Source: Caldilineaceae bacterium (lineage in GTDB: Bacteria > Chloroflexota > Anaerolineae > Caldilineales > Caldilineaceae). Taken from it: a DNA stretch of 64,000 nucleotides. Every line of letters starts with the position of its first letter. Positions within the stretch are counted from its first letter, which is position 1. Under the pieces are notes generated by a model. It did not search any database and was not told the origin of the DNA. It saw only the letters and a list, made by a program, of their open reading frames with translations. The stretch spans positions 1-64,000 of the forward strand of contig JALSIX010000006.1 in assembly GCA_026989655.1 (NCBI GenBank). The letters run 5' to 3'. Made by a program: the position numbers and the translations under genes. Below are positions 1 through 9,400 of this stretch, piece after piece.

Positions 1-43
1 CGCGGTCGGGTGTGTGCTTGTTGGAGGCCGCCCCCCGTCAGGC

Positions 44-2269
44 TCAGCGATGGTCCAGGGTCAGGGGCAGGAAGACCTGGAAGGCCTGGACCGGAGAGGC
101 CGTGACGACCTGGGAGGTGGCGATCAGGTTGTCTGTCGCGTCGTATGCAGACACGGTGAGGGTGTACGGAGCGGCATTCGTCAGCTCGGAGAGAGTGAAC
201 ACCTGTTGCTCCCCAACGGGGAAGGGATCGCCACAGTCCCCTTCCAGGGGCGGGCTGGCGCCTTCCCTGCACTGGACGTGGATGCGGTAGTACGCCACAC
301 CGCCACCAAGCACCTGGGAGGTTGCACTCCAGTCCAGGAATAGGCGTCTGTCCCCAGCCCGGACAGCCAGAGGAAAAGGGTGAAATTCGTCGGCGCCGAG
401 ATCCCGAGCCAGGCCATGGGGACGCGATTGACCGTCGATGTCCTGGCTTTCCTCGCTGTCCTGAGCGCCATTTCGGGCCGGAGAATCCCAGCGCAGGCGG
501 TAGTTGTAGTGGGGGGGGCCTGGCGCGATGAATCCGATGGTGGGGAAGGTCTCCAGGGTCTCTGCTCCCTGGATGGTTCCTGGAGCCACCGGGAAGGCAT
601 TCTGGTTGGTATTCCGCACATTGCCGGCGAAGGCGCCCCGGTCGAATCTCAGGCTGCTCCCCTGTTGGACCACCACGGCCGCGGCGTTGGGATGCCCTTG
701 GGTGTGATCCGCGACAATGCTGTGGTTCAGTGTGACCTGGGCAGTGAAACGGGCGTTCAACGGGGAGGGCCACGGCTGGACCAGCAGACCCTGGCCCAGT
801 ACCAGGTCCGGGGCGATTCGGTTGGCAGCGATGGTGGCGTGGGAGATGTTCGCGGACATGCCGTGGATTACGATCCCGCCTCCCCCGCCGTTGCCCAGGG
901 AACGTTCTCCTGTTCCTTGGTCGGCGAAGTTGTCCGCTACAATGACGTTGCGGAGCTCCGCGTGCACGGGGATGTCCCGGTCCTTGAAGATATACATCCC
1001 CCCGCCTGCACCAGGACCGGCCGGGCCATCGTTGCTCGAATTGCCGCCACGCACCGTGTTGGCCAGGACCGCTGTGCGTTCGATCTGGATGTCCACGTTC
1101 GCGGCACCGATGCCGCCTCCGGCACCGTTGCCGCCCTTGGCTCCGGTGCCGGCGATCGCTCGGTTCTCCGCAATGTAGGAGTCCTGGATGGTGACCACGG
1201 TCGCGTTCTCCGCGAAGTCCTCGAAAAAGAGACCACCTCCGTACGCGCCGCCCCCGTATGCCACCCCATTCCCCCCTCGGATCTCGTTCCGGATCGCGGT
1301 GACCCGCCGCAAGGTGATGATCCCCTGTTCCACTGCAAGGCCCCCGCCCAGGGCATCTGCGTGCAGCCCTGCGGCGAACCCGGCTCCTTGGAAGGTGCTC
1401 CCGGCCTGAGCCAGATTTTCCACGAAGACCGTGTCCTCGATGGTGACGGTGGACTTATAGATGAACAGCGCGCCGAAGGCGATCCCCCCTCGTTCAGGGC
1501 TGTTCCCCCCGATGGAACGGTTGCCCTCAAAGACAACCCGTTGGAGCAGGGAGGTGGTCCCAGGAGGAGCCGCTTCGATACGCAGCCCCGCTCCATCGGC
1601 CTGGCCCCCTGGACCCTGGTCGGTGTCCGCTCCCAGGGCCTGGTTGTTCCGGAAGGTCATATCCCGAAGGATCACCGAGGCGTGTTGGACCAGCATGCCT
1701 GCGCCGACGCCGCTTGGATCGTAGGGAGACAGATATGTGGGGCCCTGGGCCAGTCCGTTCTGGATGGTGAAGCCCTCCATGCGCAGGTGGGCTGTGGTGG
1801 TGTTGTATCCGATCGCGGCCACCCCTCGATATCGGTTTTCCCCATCGATGACCGTGGGGTACAGGAGCGGGTCCCGCGTTGACCACCCTCCAGGAGGGTA
1901 TCCGCCCAGGATGGTGATCCGCTTGTCCACGAAGCACACCACGGCCGGTGTCAGCAGGAAGGGACATCGATCCACTTCCGGGTTGTAGGTATAGCGGCCC
2001 TGGGCCACGCGGAGGGTGTCGCCCGAGGTGGAGCGGTTGAGCGCATACTGGATGGTTCGGCACGGAGCCGTGTCGGACGTACAGTTCCCCACATCAATGC
2101 CGTTGGGGGAGACATACCGGACCATCGCGTTCTGGTTGCCTGCGTTCAAGGGCCGATCTGGCCGGGAGAGCGCCACGATGGAGAGCATGGCTATCAGCGT
2201 GGCAAACCCGAACAGGGAGCTCCGGATGAAGGTGTTCCAAGATCGGAGGGGCATATTGAAAGGGGGCAT
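44..2269 (-). CDS. Secreted right-handed beta-helix protein with C-terminal Fn3-like domain
   Basis: This is a probable surface or secreted protein of 741 aa. It opens with a hydrophobic signal segment (roughly residues 15-40). A long glycine/asparagine-rich stretch follows, with repeating short strands such as 'NNQALG' and 'GGGGGIVIHG', typical of right-handed parallel beta-helix (polymorphic outer membrane protein-like) folds. The last ~100 residues resemble a fibronectin type III domain, and the chain ends in 'QVFLPLTLDHR'. I chose the ATG at 2269 because an AGGT lies about 7 nt upstream; an ATG at 2254 is the alternative. The open frame extends to 2605, but that extension has no export signal and runs into the preceding gene. 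It sits downstream of the polysaccharide genes, so a cell-envelope role is likely. The molecular function is not known. Confidence 0.8.
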   Translation of the reverse strand: MPPFNMPLRSWNTFIRSSLFGFATLIAMLSIVALSRPDRPLNAGNQNAMVRYVSPNGIDVGNCTSDTAPCRTIQYALNRSTSGDTLRVAQGRYTYNPEVDRCPFLLTPAVVCFVDKRITILGGYPPGGWSTRDPLLYPTVIDGENRYRGVAAIGYNTTTAHLRMEGFTIQNGLAQGPTYLSPYDPSGVGAGMLVQHASVILRDMTFRNNQALGADTDQGPGGQADGAGLRIEAAPPGTTSLLQRVVFEGNRSIGGNSPERGGIAFGALFIYKSTVTIEDTVFVENLAQAGSTFQGAGFAAGLHADALGGGLAVEQGIITLRRVTAIRNEIRGGNGVAYGGGAYGGGLFFEDFAENATVVTIQDSYIAENRAIAGTGAKGGNGAGGGIGAANVDIQIERTAVLANTVRGGNSSNDGPAGPGAGGGMYIFKDRDIPVHAELRNVIVADNFADQGTGERSLGNGGGGGIVIHGMSANISHATIAANRIAPDLVLGQGLLVQPWPSPLNARFTAQVTLNHSIVADHTQGHPNAAAVVVQQGSSLRFDRGAFAGNVRNTNQNAFPVAPGTIQGAETLETFPTIGFIAPGPPHYNYRLRWDSPARNGAQDSEESQDIDGQSRPHGLARDLGADEFHPFPLAVRAGDRRLFLDWSATSQVLGGGVAYYRIHVQCREGASPPLEGDCGDPFPVGEQQVFTLSELTNAAPYTLTVSAYDATDNLIATSQVVTASPVQAFQVFLPLTLDHR

Positions 2270-2484
2270 CTCCGCTACCTGGTTGCCGAGAAGGCGAATT
2301 CCAACGGTGGCCCCTTCGCCGAGACCACCTGCAGTCACGTACCAATGATCTGAACAAGGGGCGAGTCGCCGTGTCTCCGTCGATTCAGCCTCACCTCGAT
2401 AGGCATCTCCCCTGGGGGATGGTGAGGCCACCCGTTGCCTGGCAATCTCCGCGACGACGGGCGACCATCCCGAGAGCATCTCGT

Positions 2485-5400
2485 TCACCCGACCAGTCCG
2501 CGCCCGCAATAATGGTCGTCCAGGACGATCTGGGCGAGGAATTCTTCCTCGGCCGGCGAACGCTGGTCCAGGAAGGTCTCGATCAGCAGTTGGGCCGTCC
2601 AACACGAGGGCTGGAAGTCAGGAAGCACTCTCTCCCGGATTCTGCGTGCGTCCTGGGCATAGGCCAGGGCACCCTTCCGGATCTCCTCTCGAAGCCTGGC
2701 AGGGGCCATTTCATCCTGGGTGAGAGGGCGATAGCGGGCCTGGACGTTGCCACCGGCGGGATCGACTTCGTACCATTCCACTTGGGGTTCTGTGCCGCTC
2801 AGAAGTTTCTCCACTTCGAAGCTCCACCGATAGATGGCCGGGGCGTTGGGGGTCCGCGTCACATTTTCGCAGTAGCAACCTCGCAGGATCACGCCGGGCA
2901 TCTGGCGGATCCAGCGGGTGTGTTCGTCCGTCATCAGGTAGTATCCATGGACCGGCTGGGACAGGAGCCGATTCAGGTATCTCTGGATCGAGCCGCCGTA
3001 GCCGATGTCCACCACGGCCTTCGAGCCCGGCCGGAAAAGCCCCTTTGCGTCCAGATACCTCAGCAACCCCTCGCGTTCCTTCTGGGCCCGCGCGAAGATC
3101 TCCCCCTGTAGGGCCTCCAGCAGCTCGATCAGGGATGGGTTCAACGCACGTTGGTGGACGGAGATCGGGTCTTTCCGGCTCCAGCCTGTGTGTGCTTCCA
3201 ACTCGGCCCAATGGCTGTCGTCCAGCTTCAGACCATACCGCGTGTGCAGGAAGTTTTCAATAGTGTTGGAGAAATAGGTGGTGCGGGCGATCTCCAGGAT
3301 ATCCTCGAACGAGTCGATGGCGGCTACGCCCGCCGCACGGCGGGAGAGCACCAGATATTCGGCGGCCGGTGCCTGGTCCAGTCCCAGGCTCCAGCACTCG
3401 TAGATGTCTTGGATCAGCCGCCCCTCTCGGGCAAGAAAGTACAGAGAGGCCATATTTTCCTGGTGTGCCTGATGTGCCAGCCAGGCTGCAAAGCCCACCA
3501 ACAGGGGACCCACCAGGCTGTATCCTATGTTGAAGGGGGTGGGTGTCACCAGGGAACTTGGGTCGAAAGACGGGTATTCGAGCGCTGCGAAGTTTCTACG
3601 GACCACCAGGCCCAGTGTGAGCTCTGCATCCAGGTCGCAACGTCGTTCGTGGGCCCGGATCAGCGGTCCGAACCGGGGCAATCCTCGGGCAAGCTCCACA
3701 GGCCGCAGGAGGTGGAGGGTGTGTGCCCCCATGTCTGTGGGGATCTGGATGTCGGAGCGCTCGTTGTCCCCTACCATCAGGAAACGCTCGGGCGGAACTC
3801 CGTAGTCCTCCAGCACTTTTCGATACAGGAGTTCCTGGTCCTTGCGGATGCCCTCTTGGTTGGAGACGTAGAGGCTGTTCCACCCCTGGATCCCGTGTTC
3901 CTGTAGACGTGCTGTTATCCAAGTATGTGGGAGGAACATATCGGTGATCAACACCACGGGCTTGCCCGTGTCCAGGGCGTCCCGGTACAGGGCGATGGCC
4001 TGCTTGCGGGGTTCCAGGAGTTCCCTCTCGACCGTCTCCTCCACACGCCGGATCTCGGCCAGCTTCTCCTCGTCCAGGTGGGTTTGCTGGCCCAGGAACT
4101 GGTAGATCTCGGCCATACCCACATCCCTTTGCCGGCTCTGGCGCGCGCGTTCCTCGGCAGAACCACGGTGGCGGCGGTACAGGGTGCCGAGGGGAGCCGG
4201 AAGACGGCGTGCGACAATATCCTTGACACGTTCGGGGTGCAACAGGGGACGACACAACAGGGTATCGAAGATGTCGAAACCGATCAGCTCGATCTGGGGG
4301 GAGCGCACCGTTGCCTGGAGCATGCGGTAGGGGCGGGCCACATATTGATCGAACCGCCAGGGAGACCAACTGGGATGCTGTTCGTCCTGGAGGATGCCAG
4401 GGGGCATACCCTGGCGCGAGGCAACGAGACCGAGCAGTCGCTCCAGGGTATGGGCCAGGGTTCCATCGGTCTGGCCGGTCTCTTCGGGGAAGTCGGTGAC
4501 CTGGAGTTCGGCCCTGAGCAAGGGGGCCAGTGCATCCCTGCGGGCCCAGAACATGGAGCCGGCTGGATAGTCGAAGTATCCCTGGGGTATGGGGGCGATC
4601 CCCAGGCGAGCGCACCAGAGGGCTCCCAGCCTCCGGTTGGCTAGCCAGGTGTTTGCCCAGGCAGGCAGACGGAAATAGTTCTGCGGGTAGACGATCCCAT
4701 ATGGACGGTCACCCTGCATGAGCGTGAAGATCCGACGGATGCGCTCGCTGTCTCCCAGCAGTGCCTGATACAGGTAGCTCCGCCAGCCCTGTGTTGCCCC
4801 TTGGTTGTAGAGGGATTTCTTGGTGTGGAGATGCGCGATATACTCGTAGTTGAGCAGCTCTTGTCCGAAGGCGTAGAACAGGGGACCCAGATCTCGGCCT
4901 CGGTTGGGCACCTGCCGGATCACCACCTTGGTGCACCCTGGCAGGGCTGTGAAGGTGTCTCGGCAGATCCGGACACCCTCCTCGTCGATCACCGAGAGGT
5001 AGAGATCGTATGGAAACGGCATATTCTGGAGATAGGAGGCCAGCTCTGGAACCAGGTCCAGGTAGAAGACGTGGATGTGGATCGCGATGCGTCCGCCCGG
5101 TTCATCGGTGGGCTGAACAGCGTTCAGAGGAATGAGTTGAGAGGAAAGGTCCACTGCAGGGAGATCCTGCAGGTGGCGCTGGCGAAGCAACCAGCCTTCG
5201 TAGTCGGGCAGTCCCTGGAAGAGGGGCCCGAAATGGGTGTAGACCCAGTCCAGTACCTGGGAGCGATGACGTGGGGGAATCCGCTGGTAGACCAGGTGGC
5301 CCAGCGACCAGGCCATGCGGTGGAGAGCCCCAGGTCGTGGGTTTGGGGCCGAGGGGCTTGCTCTCTCCGATGCCCGCATCTGGGGAGGGACAGGAAAGCG

Positions 5401-5658
5401 CCCCTCTCGAAGGCCGTGGCGGAGGTAGTGGGTCAACGGATTGAGCCCGGACTGGGCAACATCCGGGTTGGCATGCAGGTAGTACTGGGTGTGGAACCGT
5501 CGGGAGGGGTTTCGGCCTTCCCGCCACCCATGGGTCACGAAATGCCAGAGAGGGTCGACATCGGCCAGGCGACAGTCGGGATATTCGAGCAGATAGTAGG
5601 CTGCATCGAAGTAGCCGCTCCATCGGATCATCAGGTAGTCGAGCAGCTTCTCCATCAT
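2485..5658 (-). CDS. Glycosyltransferase-type RgpF-domain protein fused to a HAD-like domain
   Basis: This 1057-aa cytoplasmic protein belongs to the surface-polysaccharide cluster. Residues ~15-90 hold two copies of a short repeat ('YYLLEYPD...WREGRNP' and 'YYLHANPD...LREGRFP') that is common at the N-termini of bacterial glycosyltransferases. Residues ~190-430 match the rhamnan-synthesis F (RgpF) domain, with 'NRGRDLGPL' and 'HLHTKKS'. Residues ~458-650 are a HAD-like domain with motif I 'FDIFDTLL' (461-468), 'LITDMFLP' and 'MVGDNERSD'. The last ~400 residues are family-specific. The start ATG overlaps the stop of the upstream glycosyltransferase gene (ATGA), which implies translational coupling. 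The likely role is transfer or modification of a rhamnose-type sugar; the substrate is inferred. Confidence 0.82.
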   Translation of the reverse strand: MMEKLLDYLMIRWSGYFDAAYYLLEYPDCRLADVDPLWHFVTHGWREGRNPSRRFHTQYYLHANPDVAQSGLNPLTHYLRHGLREGRFPVPPQMRASERASPSAPNPRPGALHRMAWSLGHLVYQRIPPRHRSQVLDWVYTHFGPLFQGLPDYEGWLLRQRHLQDLPAVDLSSQLIPLNAVQPTDEPGGRIAIHIHVFYLDLVPELASYLQNMPFPYDLYLSVIDEEGVRICRDTFTALPGCTKVVIRQVPNRGRDLGPLFYAFGQELLNYEYIAHLHTKKSLYNQGATQGWRSYLYQALLGDSERIRRIFTLMQGDRPYGIVYPQNYFRLPAWANTWLANRRLGALWCARLGIAPIPQGYFDYPAGSMFWARRDALAPLLRAELQVTDFPEETGQTDGTLAHTLERLLGLVASRQGMPPGILQDEQHPSWSPWRFDQYVARPYRMLQATVRSPQIELIGFDIFDTLLCRPLLHPERVKDIVARRLPAPLGTLYRRHRGSAEERARQSRQRDVGMAEIYQFLGQQTHLDEEKLAEIRRVEETVERELLEPRKQAIALYRDALDTGKPVVLITDMFLPHTWITARLQEHGIQGWNSLYVSNQEGIRKDQELLYRKVLEDYGVPPERFLMVGDNERSDIQIPTDMGAHTLHLLRPVELARGLPRFGPLIRAHERRCDLDAELTLGLVVRRNFAALEYPSFDPSSLVTPTPFNIGYSLVGPLLVGFAAWLAHQAHQENMASLYFLAREGRLIQDIYECWSLGLDQAPAAEYLVLSRRAAGVAAIDSFEDILEIARTTYFSNTIENFLHTRYGLKLDDSHWAELEAHTGWSRKDPISVHQRALNPSLIELLEALQGEIFARAQKEREGLLRYLDAKGLFRPGSKAVVDIGYGGSIQRYLNRLLSQPVHGYYLMTDEHTRWIRQMPGVILRGCYCENVTRTPNAPAIYRWSFEVEKLLSGTEPQVEWYEVDPAGGNVQARYRPLTQDEMAPARLREEIRKGALAYAQDARRIRERVLPDFQPSCWTAQLLIETFLDQRSPAEEEFLAQIVLDDHYCGRGLVG

Positions 5659-7094
5659 ACGCGTTTCTTCGCCCTCGTCAGCACGCGGTGGATCCTCCGC
5701 AAAGGCCGGGTCAGGCGCCAACTGCGACTCAGCACATAGCCCAGGATCTCGGATTCCAGTTGCTCGACTTGCTGTCTGTGGGCCTCGAGCTCTCTGCGCA
5801 ACGAGGTCGCCTGTCGTTCGAGCTCCTCGACCTGTTCGGAGAGAGCTCGGTTTCTCCGGGCAGATTCGGCCAGTTGAATCTCCAGCGCCTGGATCTGTTC
5901 ATGGCTGTGTCTCCCCTGGGCGGTCAGATCGCGAATCCCCTGGATCAGTTGGACATTGATGGCATCCAGATAGCCGAGGAATGGTTCCAGTCCCTTTGGT
6001 CTTTCAAGGCCCTGGAGCCCTTGCCGGATCCGCTCCGCCCATTGGAGGGCGTTTCGAGAGAGACGCCAGTGTTGGGCCACTGTATTCTGGGCACGTTCGG
6101 CCATCGCGGCCCGCAAGGTGGGATCCTCGATGAGGCGGATGAGGCAGGCCTCCCACTCCTCCAGACTTGAGGCCAGAAGGCCGGTGTGCCCATGTTCCAC
6201 TACTTCGCCGTAGACGATGTGGCTGTAGACCCCGGGAATCCCCTGGGCGCTGTATTCCAGGAACTTGATGGGGCTTTTGCAGCGGTTGAACGGGTTATCC
6301 ACCAGGGGAGCGATGGCGATATCGGCCGATTGGGTCTGGAAATGCGACACGAACTCCCTGTAGGAGCGGAGATAGGGCTGTGCCCATTCCACGGCCGGGA
6401 GCCCTTGCAGGCTTGGAGGGGGCTCCATACCCCAGAAGCGGAATCGCAGCCGTCCGGGATAGCGTTCGGCCAGGCGGTGGAGGGCCGGAGCCAGAAATTC
6501 CAGATCGGGCGTGTGGGAGGCTGTGCCCATGTACCCAATGGTGACCGTGTCCTGGGAAGCCTCCGTCCGCGTGGGCGGTTTGAGCTCCCAGAGCTCGTCA
6601 TCCAGGTAGTTGGGGAAGACGAGGACATTGGGGTGGAGATCCCGGAGCGCGTTCTGCAGCGCGCGCGTCGGAACGAGCACCATATCGGCTTCCAACAACG
6701 CCTGGAGCATAGGGAGGAGAGCGGTGAAGAAACCGTGGTTTCTGCGGTCGGGGTGCGTTTCGGGAAGCCGATAGAGCAGGTCGTCCAGCTCAAAGACCAG
6801 GGGTTTGCCCGCACTCCTAGCCGTTTCCACCACGGTGCGATATGCCTCGTATTCCCGAGGAAAATCGCGTTGCACGACGACCAGATCGCTCTCCGCGATC
6901 CGGGTGGGTTCTACCCATCCCCCTTCCATGCCGTCCACCAGTTGAATGCCCGCGTGGCGAAGCGGTGCAGCCAACCGTACATGGCCTATGGCATCGCCGC
7001 CCTGGAGGGCAGATGAGAAACAGACCACCTGGGCAATGACGGCCTCGGAGGACCGAGCATCTGCGGGGATGTCATTGTGCACTCTTTCATCCAT
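5655..7094 (-). CDS. Glycosyltransferase (GT4-like) with C-terminal coiled coil
   Basis: This 479-aa protein carries the GT-B features of family-4-like transferases. These include 'VFELDDLLYRLP' in the N-terminal half, 'IGYMGTASHTPDLEFL' opening the second Rossmann domain, and 'KFLEYSAQGIPGVYS', where a donor-binding acidic residue is expected. From about residue 385 a heptad-rich coiled coil runs to about 460, followed by 'SRSWRLTRPLRR', a tail often seen in bacterial surface-glycan transferases. The ATG at 7094 is preceded by AAGG at a suitable distance; the longer open frame would overlap the upstream ABC gene. It is the third gene downstream of wzm/wzt-like genes and overlaps the next gene by 4 bp. 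Donor and acceptor are unknown. Confidence 0.82.
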   Translation of the reverse strand: MDERVHNDIPADARSSEAVIAQVVCFSSALQGGDAIGHVRLAAPLRHAGIQLVDGMEGGWVEPTRIAESDLVVVQRDFPREYEAYRTVVETARSAGKPLVFELDDLLYRLPETHPDRRNHGFFTALLPMLQALLEADMVLVPTRALQNALRDLHPNVLVFPNYLDDELWELKPPTRTEASQDTVTIGYMGTASHTPDLEFLAPALHRLAERYPGRLRFRFWGMEPPPSLQGLPAVEWAQPYLRSYREFVSHFQTQSADIAIAPLVDNPFNRCKSPIKFLEYSAQGIPGVYSHIVYGEVVEHGHTGLLASSLEEWEACLIRLIEDPTLRAAMAERAQNTVAQHWRLSRNALQWAERIRQGLQGLERPKGLEPFLGYLDAINVQLIQGIRDLTAQGRHSHEQIQALEIQLAESARRNRALSEQVEELERQATSLRRELEAHRQQVEQLESEILGYVLSRSWRLTRPLRRIHRVLTRAKKRV

Positions 7095-7137
7095 GGGAAG
7101 ACCTTGGGGATATTGGAGATGCTCATGGAGAGAGCCG

Positions 7138-8469
7138 TTAACCCACAAGCCTCTCCTTTGCGGCCAGTTCGGGAGTGCACGCATCGGCCGGTCCCGTGGG
7201 CACCTCCCACGACCCGCCCAGGGTGATCAGCCCATACCGCTCTCGGTTCTGGCCCGGCGCGATGCGGAAGGGGTAGGCTCGGTCGTGGTAGTCGTACATC
7301 TCGGTGTCGGCCCGGTTGTGCACCGCGACGCTGACCGTGTAGTCCCCGGCCAGGAGGGGCAGGGCCGGGATCCGGTAGACCACCTGGCCCTCTCCCTGGA
7401 GGGTGGGCAGGGTGAGGCCGGACAGATCTGTATTGGGTCCGGTCAGGTGGATGCCGTTCTGGTGATGGATGGCCACACCGAAGACCGGATCCTCGATGGG
7501 GTGGGGGGCTCTGTAGTGGACCCGGATCTGCATGGGCGCGCCGGTGACGAAGACCCGTCGCGGGGTGCCGGTGTCGTCGCACAGCTCCACCCGGGTGATC
7601 TGCACGCGCCGGGTCCCCCAACGGTGGTTCTCGGGCACCGGGCTCTCCGCCGGCACGGAGGATGCGGCCTCCTCTGGAGCTGGGTCCTCCTCCCGAAGGG
7701 CCACGTGGTTCAGGTACTCCATGACCACCTGGGTGGGCTCCCCCATGGCCTGGATGGCCCCCTCCTCGTACCAGATGACCCGATCGCACACGGCCTGGAT
7801 CGTCCCCAGATCATGGGAGACCAGGATCAGGGTGCCGCCTCGGCGTCGAAACTCGTAGATGGCCCGCATGCACTTGTTCTGGAACGCGGCATCTCCCACG
7901 GCCAACACCTCGTCCACCAGGAGCAGGTCCGGGTCCGTGTGGATGGCCACCGCGAACCCCAGGCGGACGTACATCCCGGAGGAGTAGTGCTTGATGGGCA
8001 TGTCGATGAATCGGCCCAGCTCGGAGAACTCGATGATGTCGTCCAGGCGGGCCCGGATCTCTCCTCGGCCCAGGCCATACATGGAGCCGTTGAGGAAGAT
8101 GTTCTCCCGGCCGGTGAGATCGGGGTGGAAGCCCGCGCCCAGCTCCAACAGGGCGGAGATCCGTCCGTTCACCAGGATGGTGCCCTCCGTGGGCTCCAGG
8201 ATGCCGGCCAGCATCTTCAGCAGGGTGCTCTTGCCCGAGCCATTGGGGCCGATGATGCCCAGGGCCTCGTTCGGGTACACCTGGAAGCTCACATCCCGCA
8301 GGGGCCAGAAGTGGCTCTCGCCCCGGGACCTGCGGCGGCGATGGAAGAGATTGATGAAGGCGTCCTGGAAGGAGCGGCCTTCGCCCCGGCGCAGACGAAA
8401 CCGCTTGGACACATGGCGGACGTCCACCACCGGGGCACCGGGGGCCGGTCGATCGTTGCGGATGTACAT
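7138..8469 (-). CDS. wzt: Polysaccharide ABC exporter ATP-binding protein (Wzt type)
   Basis: This is the ATPase of an ABC-2 polysaccharide exporter, 443 aa. The nucleotide-binding domain has Walker A 'GPNGSGKST' (74-82), the signature 'YSSGMYVRLGF' and Walker B 'LLLVDEVLAVGD'. The 'EVLAVGD' continuation is characteristic of the Wzt/TagH subgroup. Residues ~295-420 form an extra C-terminal beta-sandwich resembling the Wzt carbohydrate-binding domain ('VFGVAIHHQNG', 'AGDYTVSVAVHN'). In characterised O-antigen systems this domain recognises the capped chain end. The gene starts 4 bp after the permease gene, so the two should be co-translated. The gene name follows the family, not proven function in this organism. 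Confidence 0.9.
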   Translation of the reverse strand: MYIRNDRPAPGAPVVDVRHVSKRFRLRRGEGRSFQDAFINLFHRRRRSRGESHFWPLRDVSFQVYPNEALGIIGPNGSGKSTLLKMLAGILEPTEGTILVNGRISALLELGAGFHPDLTGRENIFLNGSMYGLGRGEIRARLDDIIEFSELGRFIDMPIKHYSSGMYVRLGFAVAIHTDPDLLLVDEVLAVGDAAFQNKCMRAIYEFRRRGGTLILVSHDLGTIQAVCDRVIWYEEGAIQAMGEPTQVVMEYLNHVALREEDPAPEEAASSVPAESPVPENHRWGTRRVQITRVELCDDTGTPRRVFVTGAPMQIRVHYRAPHPIEDPVFGVAIHHQNGIHLTGPNTDLSGLTLPTLQGEGQVVYRIPALPLLAGDYTVSVAVHNRADTEMYDYHDRAYPFRIAPGQNRERYGLITLGGSWEVPTGPADACTPELAAKERLVG

Positions 8470-8473
8470 GGGG

Positions 8474-9340
8474 CTACACTTCCTCCCCGAAGTTCGGGCT
8501 GAGCCGGACGAAGATCCAGTAGCCGAGGGCCAGAACCCCCAGGGACGTCACCGCGGTGCGCAGGAAGAAGTCCATCTCCGTGTAGGTGCCCAGGTAGAGG
8601 AGGTCCCGATAGGTGTTGATCAGGGAAGCCATGGGGTTCAGGATGTACATCAGCCGATGCACGTTGAGGCTGAAGCCCAGGACCTCGTAGCTCCGGGGCA
8701 GCACATCCAACGGGTAGAACACGGGGGTGAGGAAGAACCAGGCCATGATCACCACGTCCATGATCATCATGGTGTCGCGGTAGTAGACGTTCACCGCGGA
8801 CAGGATCAGGGCCAGGCCGATGGTGAAGCAGGTGTGGAGCAGGATCACCAGGGGGAGCATCCACCACCGGGGGCTCAGGGGCATGCGGAAGATCAGGAGC
8901 AGGGCGAAGAGCACCAGCAGGGCCAGGAGAAAGTTGATCAGCTGGGCCAACACCGTGGCGATGGGCAGGATCTCCCGGGGGAAGTAGACCTTCTTCACCA
9001 GGTTGGCGTTGCCCACCACGCTGTGGATGCTCCCGATGACGCTCGCGCTGAAGTAGTTCCAGGGCAGCAGGCCGCAGAGCAGGAAGATGGGATACTGGGG
9101 CACGGCGTAGTTGGGCAGGATCACCGTGAAGACCACGGTGAAGACGAGCATCATCAGCAGAGGGTTCAGGAGGGTCCAGAGGAACCCCAGCACGCTGCTC
9201 TTGTAGCGGCCCTTCAGCTCCCGCACCACCAGATAGTACAGGAGCACCCGAAAGCGGTAGAGCTCCATCAACCGGTGGACAGGGGCCCAGGGTCGGCGTG
9301 GTGGGGTCAGGATCGGTTCGGCATGGGCGGACGAGGTCAT
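8474..9340 (-). CDS. wzm: Polysaccharide ABC exporter permease (Wzm type)
   Basis: This is the 288-aa membrane subunit of an ABC-2 transporter. It has about six hydrophobic segments and the family-typical 'RELKGRYKSSVLGFLWTLLNP' region (about residues 42-62), followed later by 'FLTPVFYPLD' and 'NPMASLINTYRDLL'. It pairs with the ATPase encoded 4 bp downstream. The likely job is moving a lipid-linked glycan made by the neighbouring glycosyltransferases across the cytoplasmic membrane. A 60-bp gap separates it from the upstream glycosidase-like gene. No unusual residues were noticed. Confidence 0.9.
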   Translation of the reverse strand: MTSSAHAEPILTPPRRPWAPVHRLMELYRFRVLLYYLVVRELKGRYKSSVLGFLWTLLNPLLMMLVFTVVFTVILPNYAVPQYPIFLLCGLLPWNYFSASVIGSIHSVVGNANLVKKVYFPREILPIATVLAQLINFLLALLVLFALLLIFRMPLSPRWWMLPLVILLHTCFTIGLALILSAVNVYYRDTMMIMDVVIMAWFFLTPVFYPLDVLPRSYEVLGFSLNVHRLMYILNPMASLINTYRDLLYLGTYTEMDFFLRTAVTSLGVLALGYWIFVRLSPNFGEEV

Positions 9341-9400
9341 TGGATGTCTCGGCGACTCAACCGTGTGCAGATCTGTGGGCCACGGCCCCGGGGGCCGGGC

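Noticed and set aside
2270-2605. N-terminal extension of the beta-helix protein frame up to 2605.
   Set aside because: It overlaps the preceding gene by 121 bp, carries no signal peptide, and would bury the real export signal about 120 residues inside.
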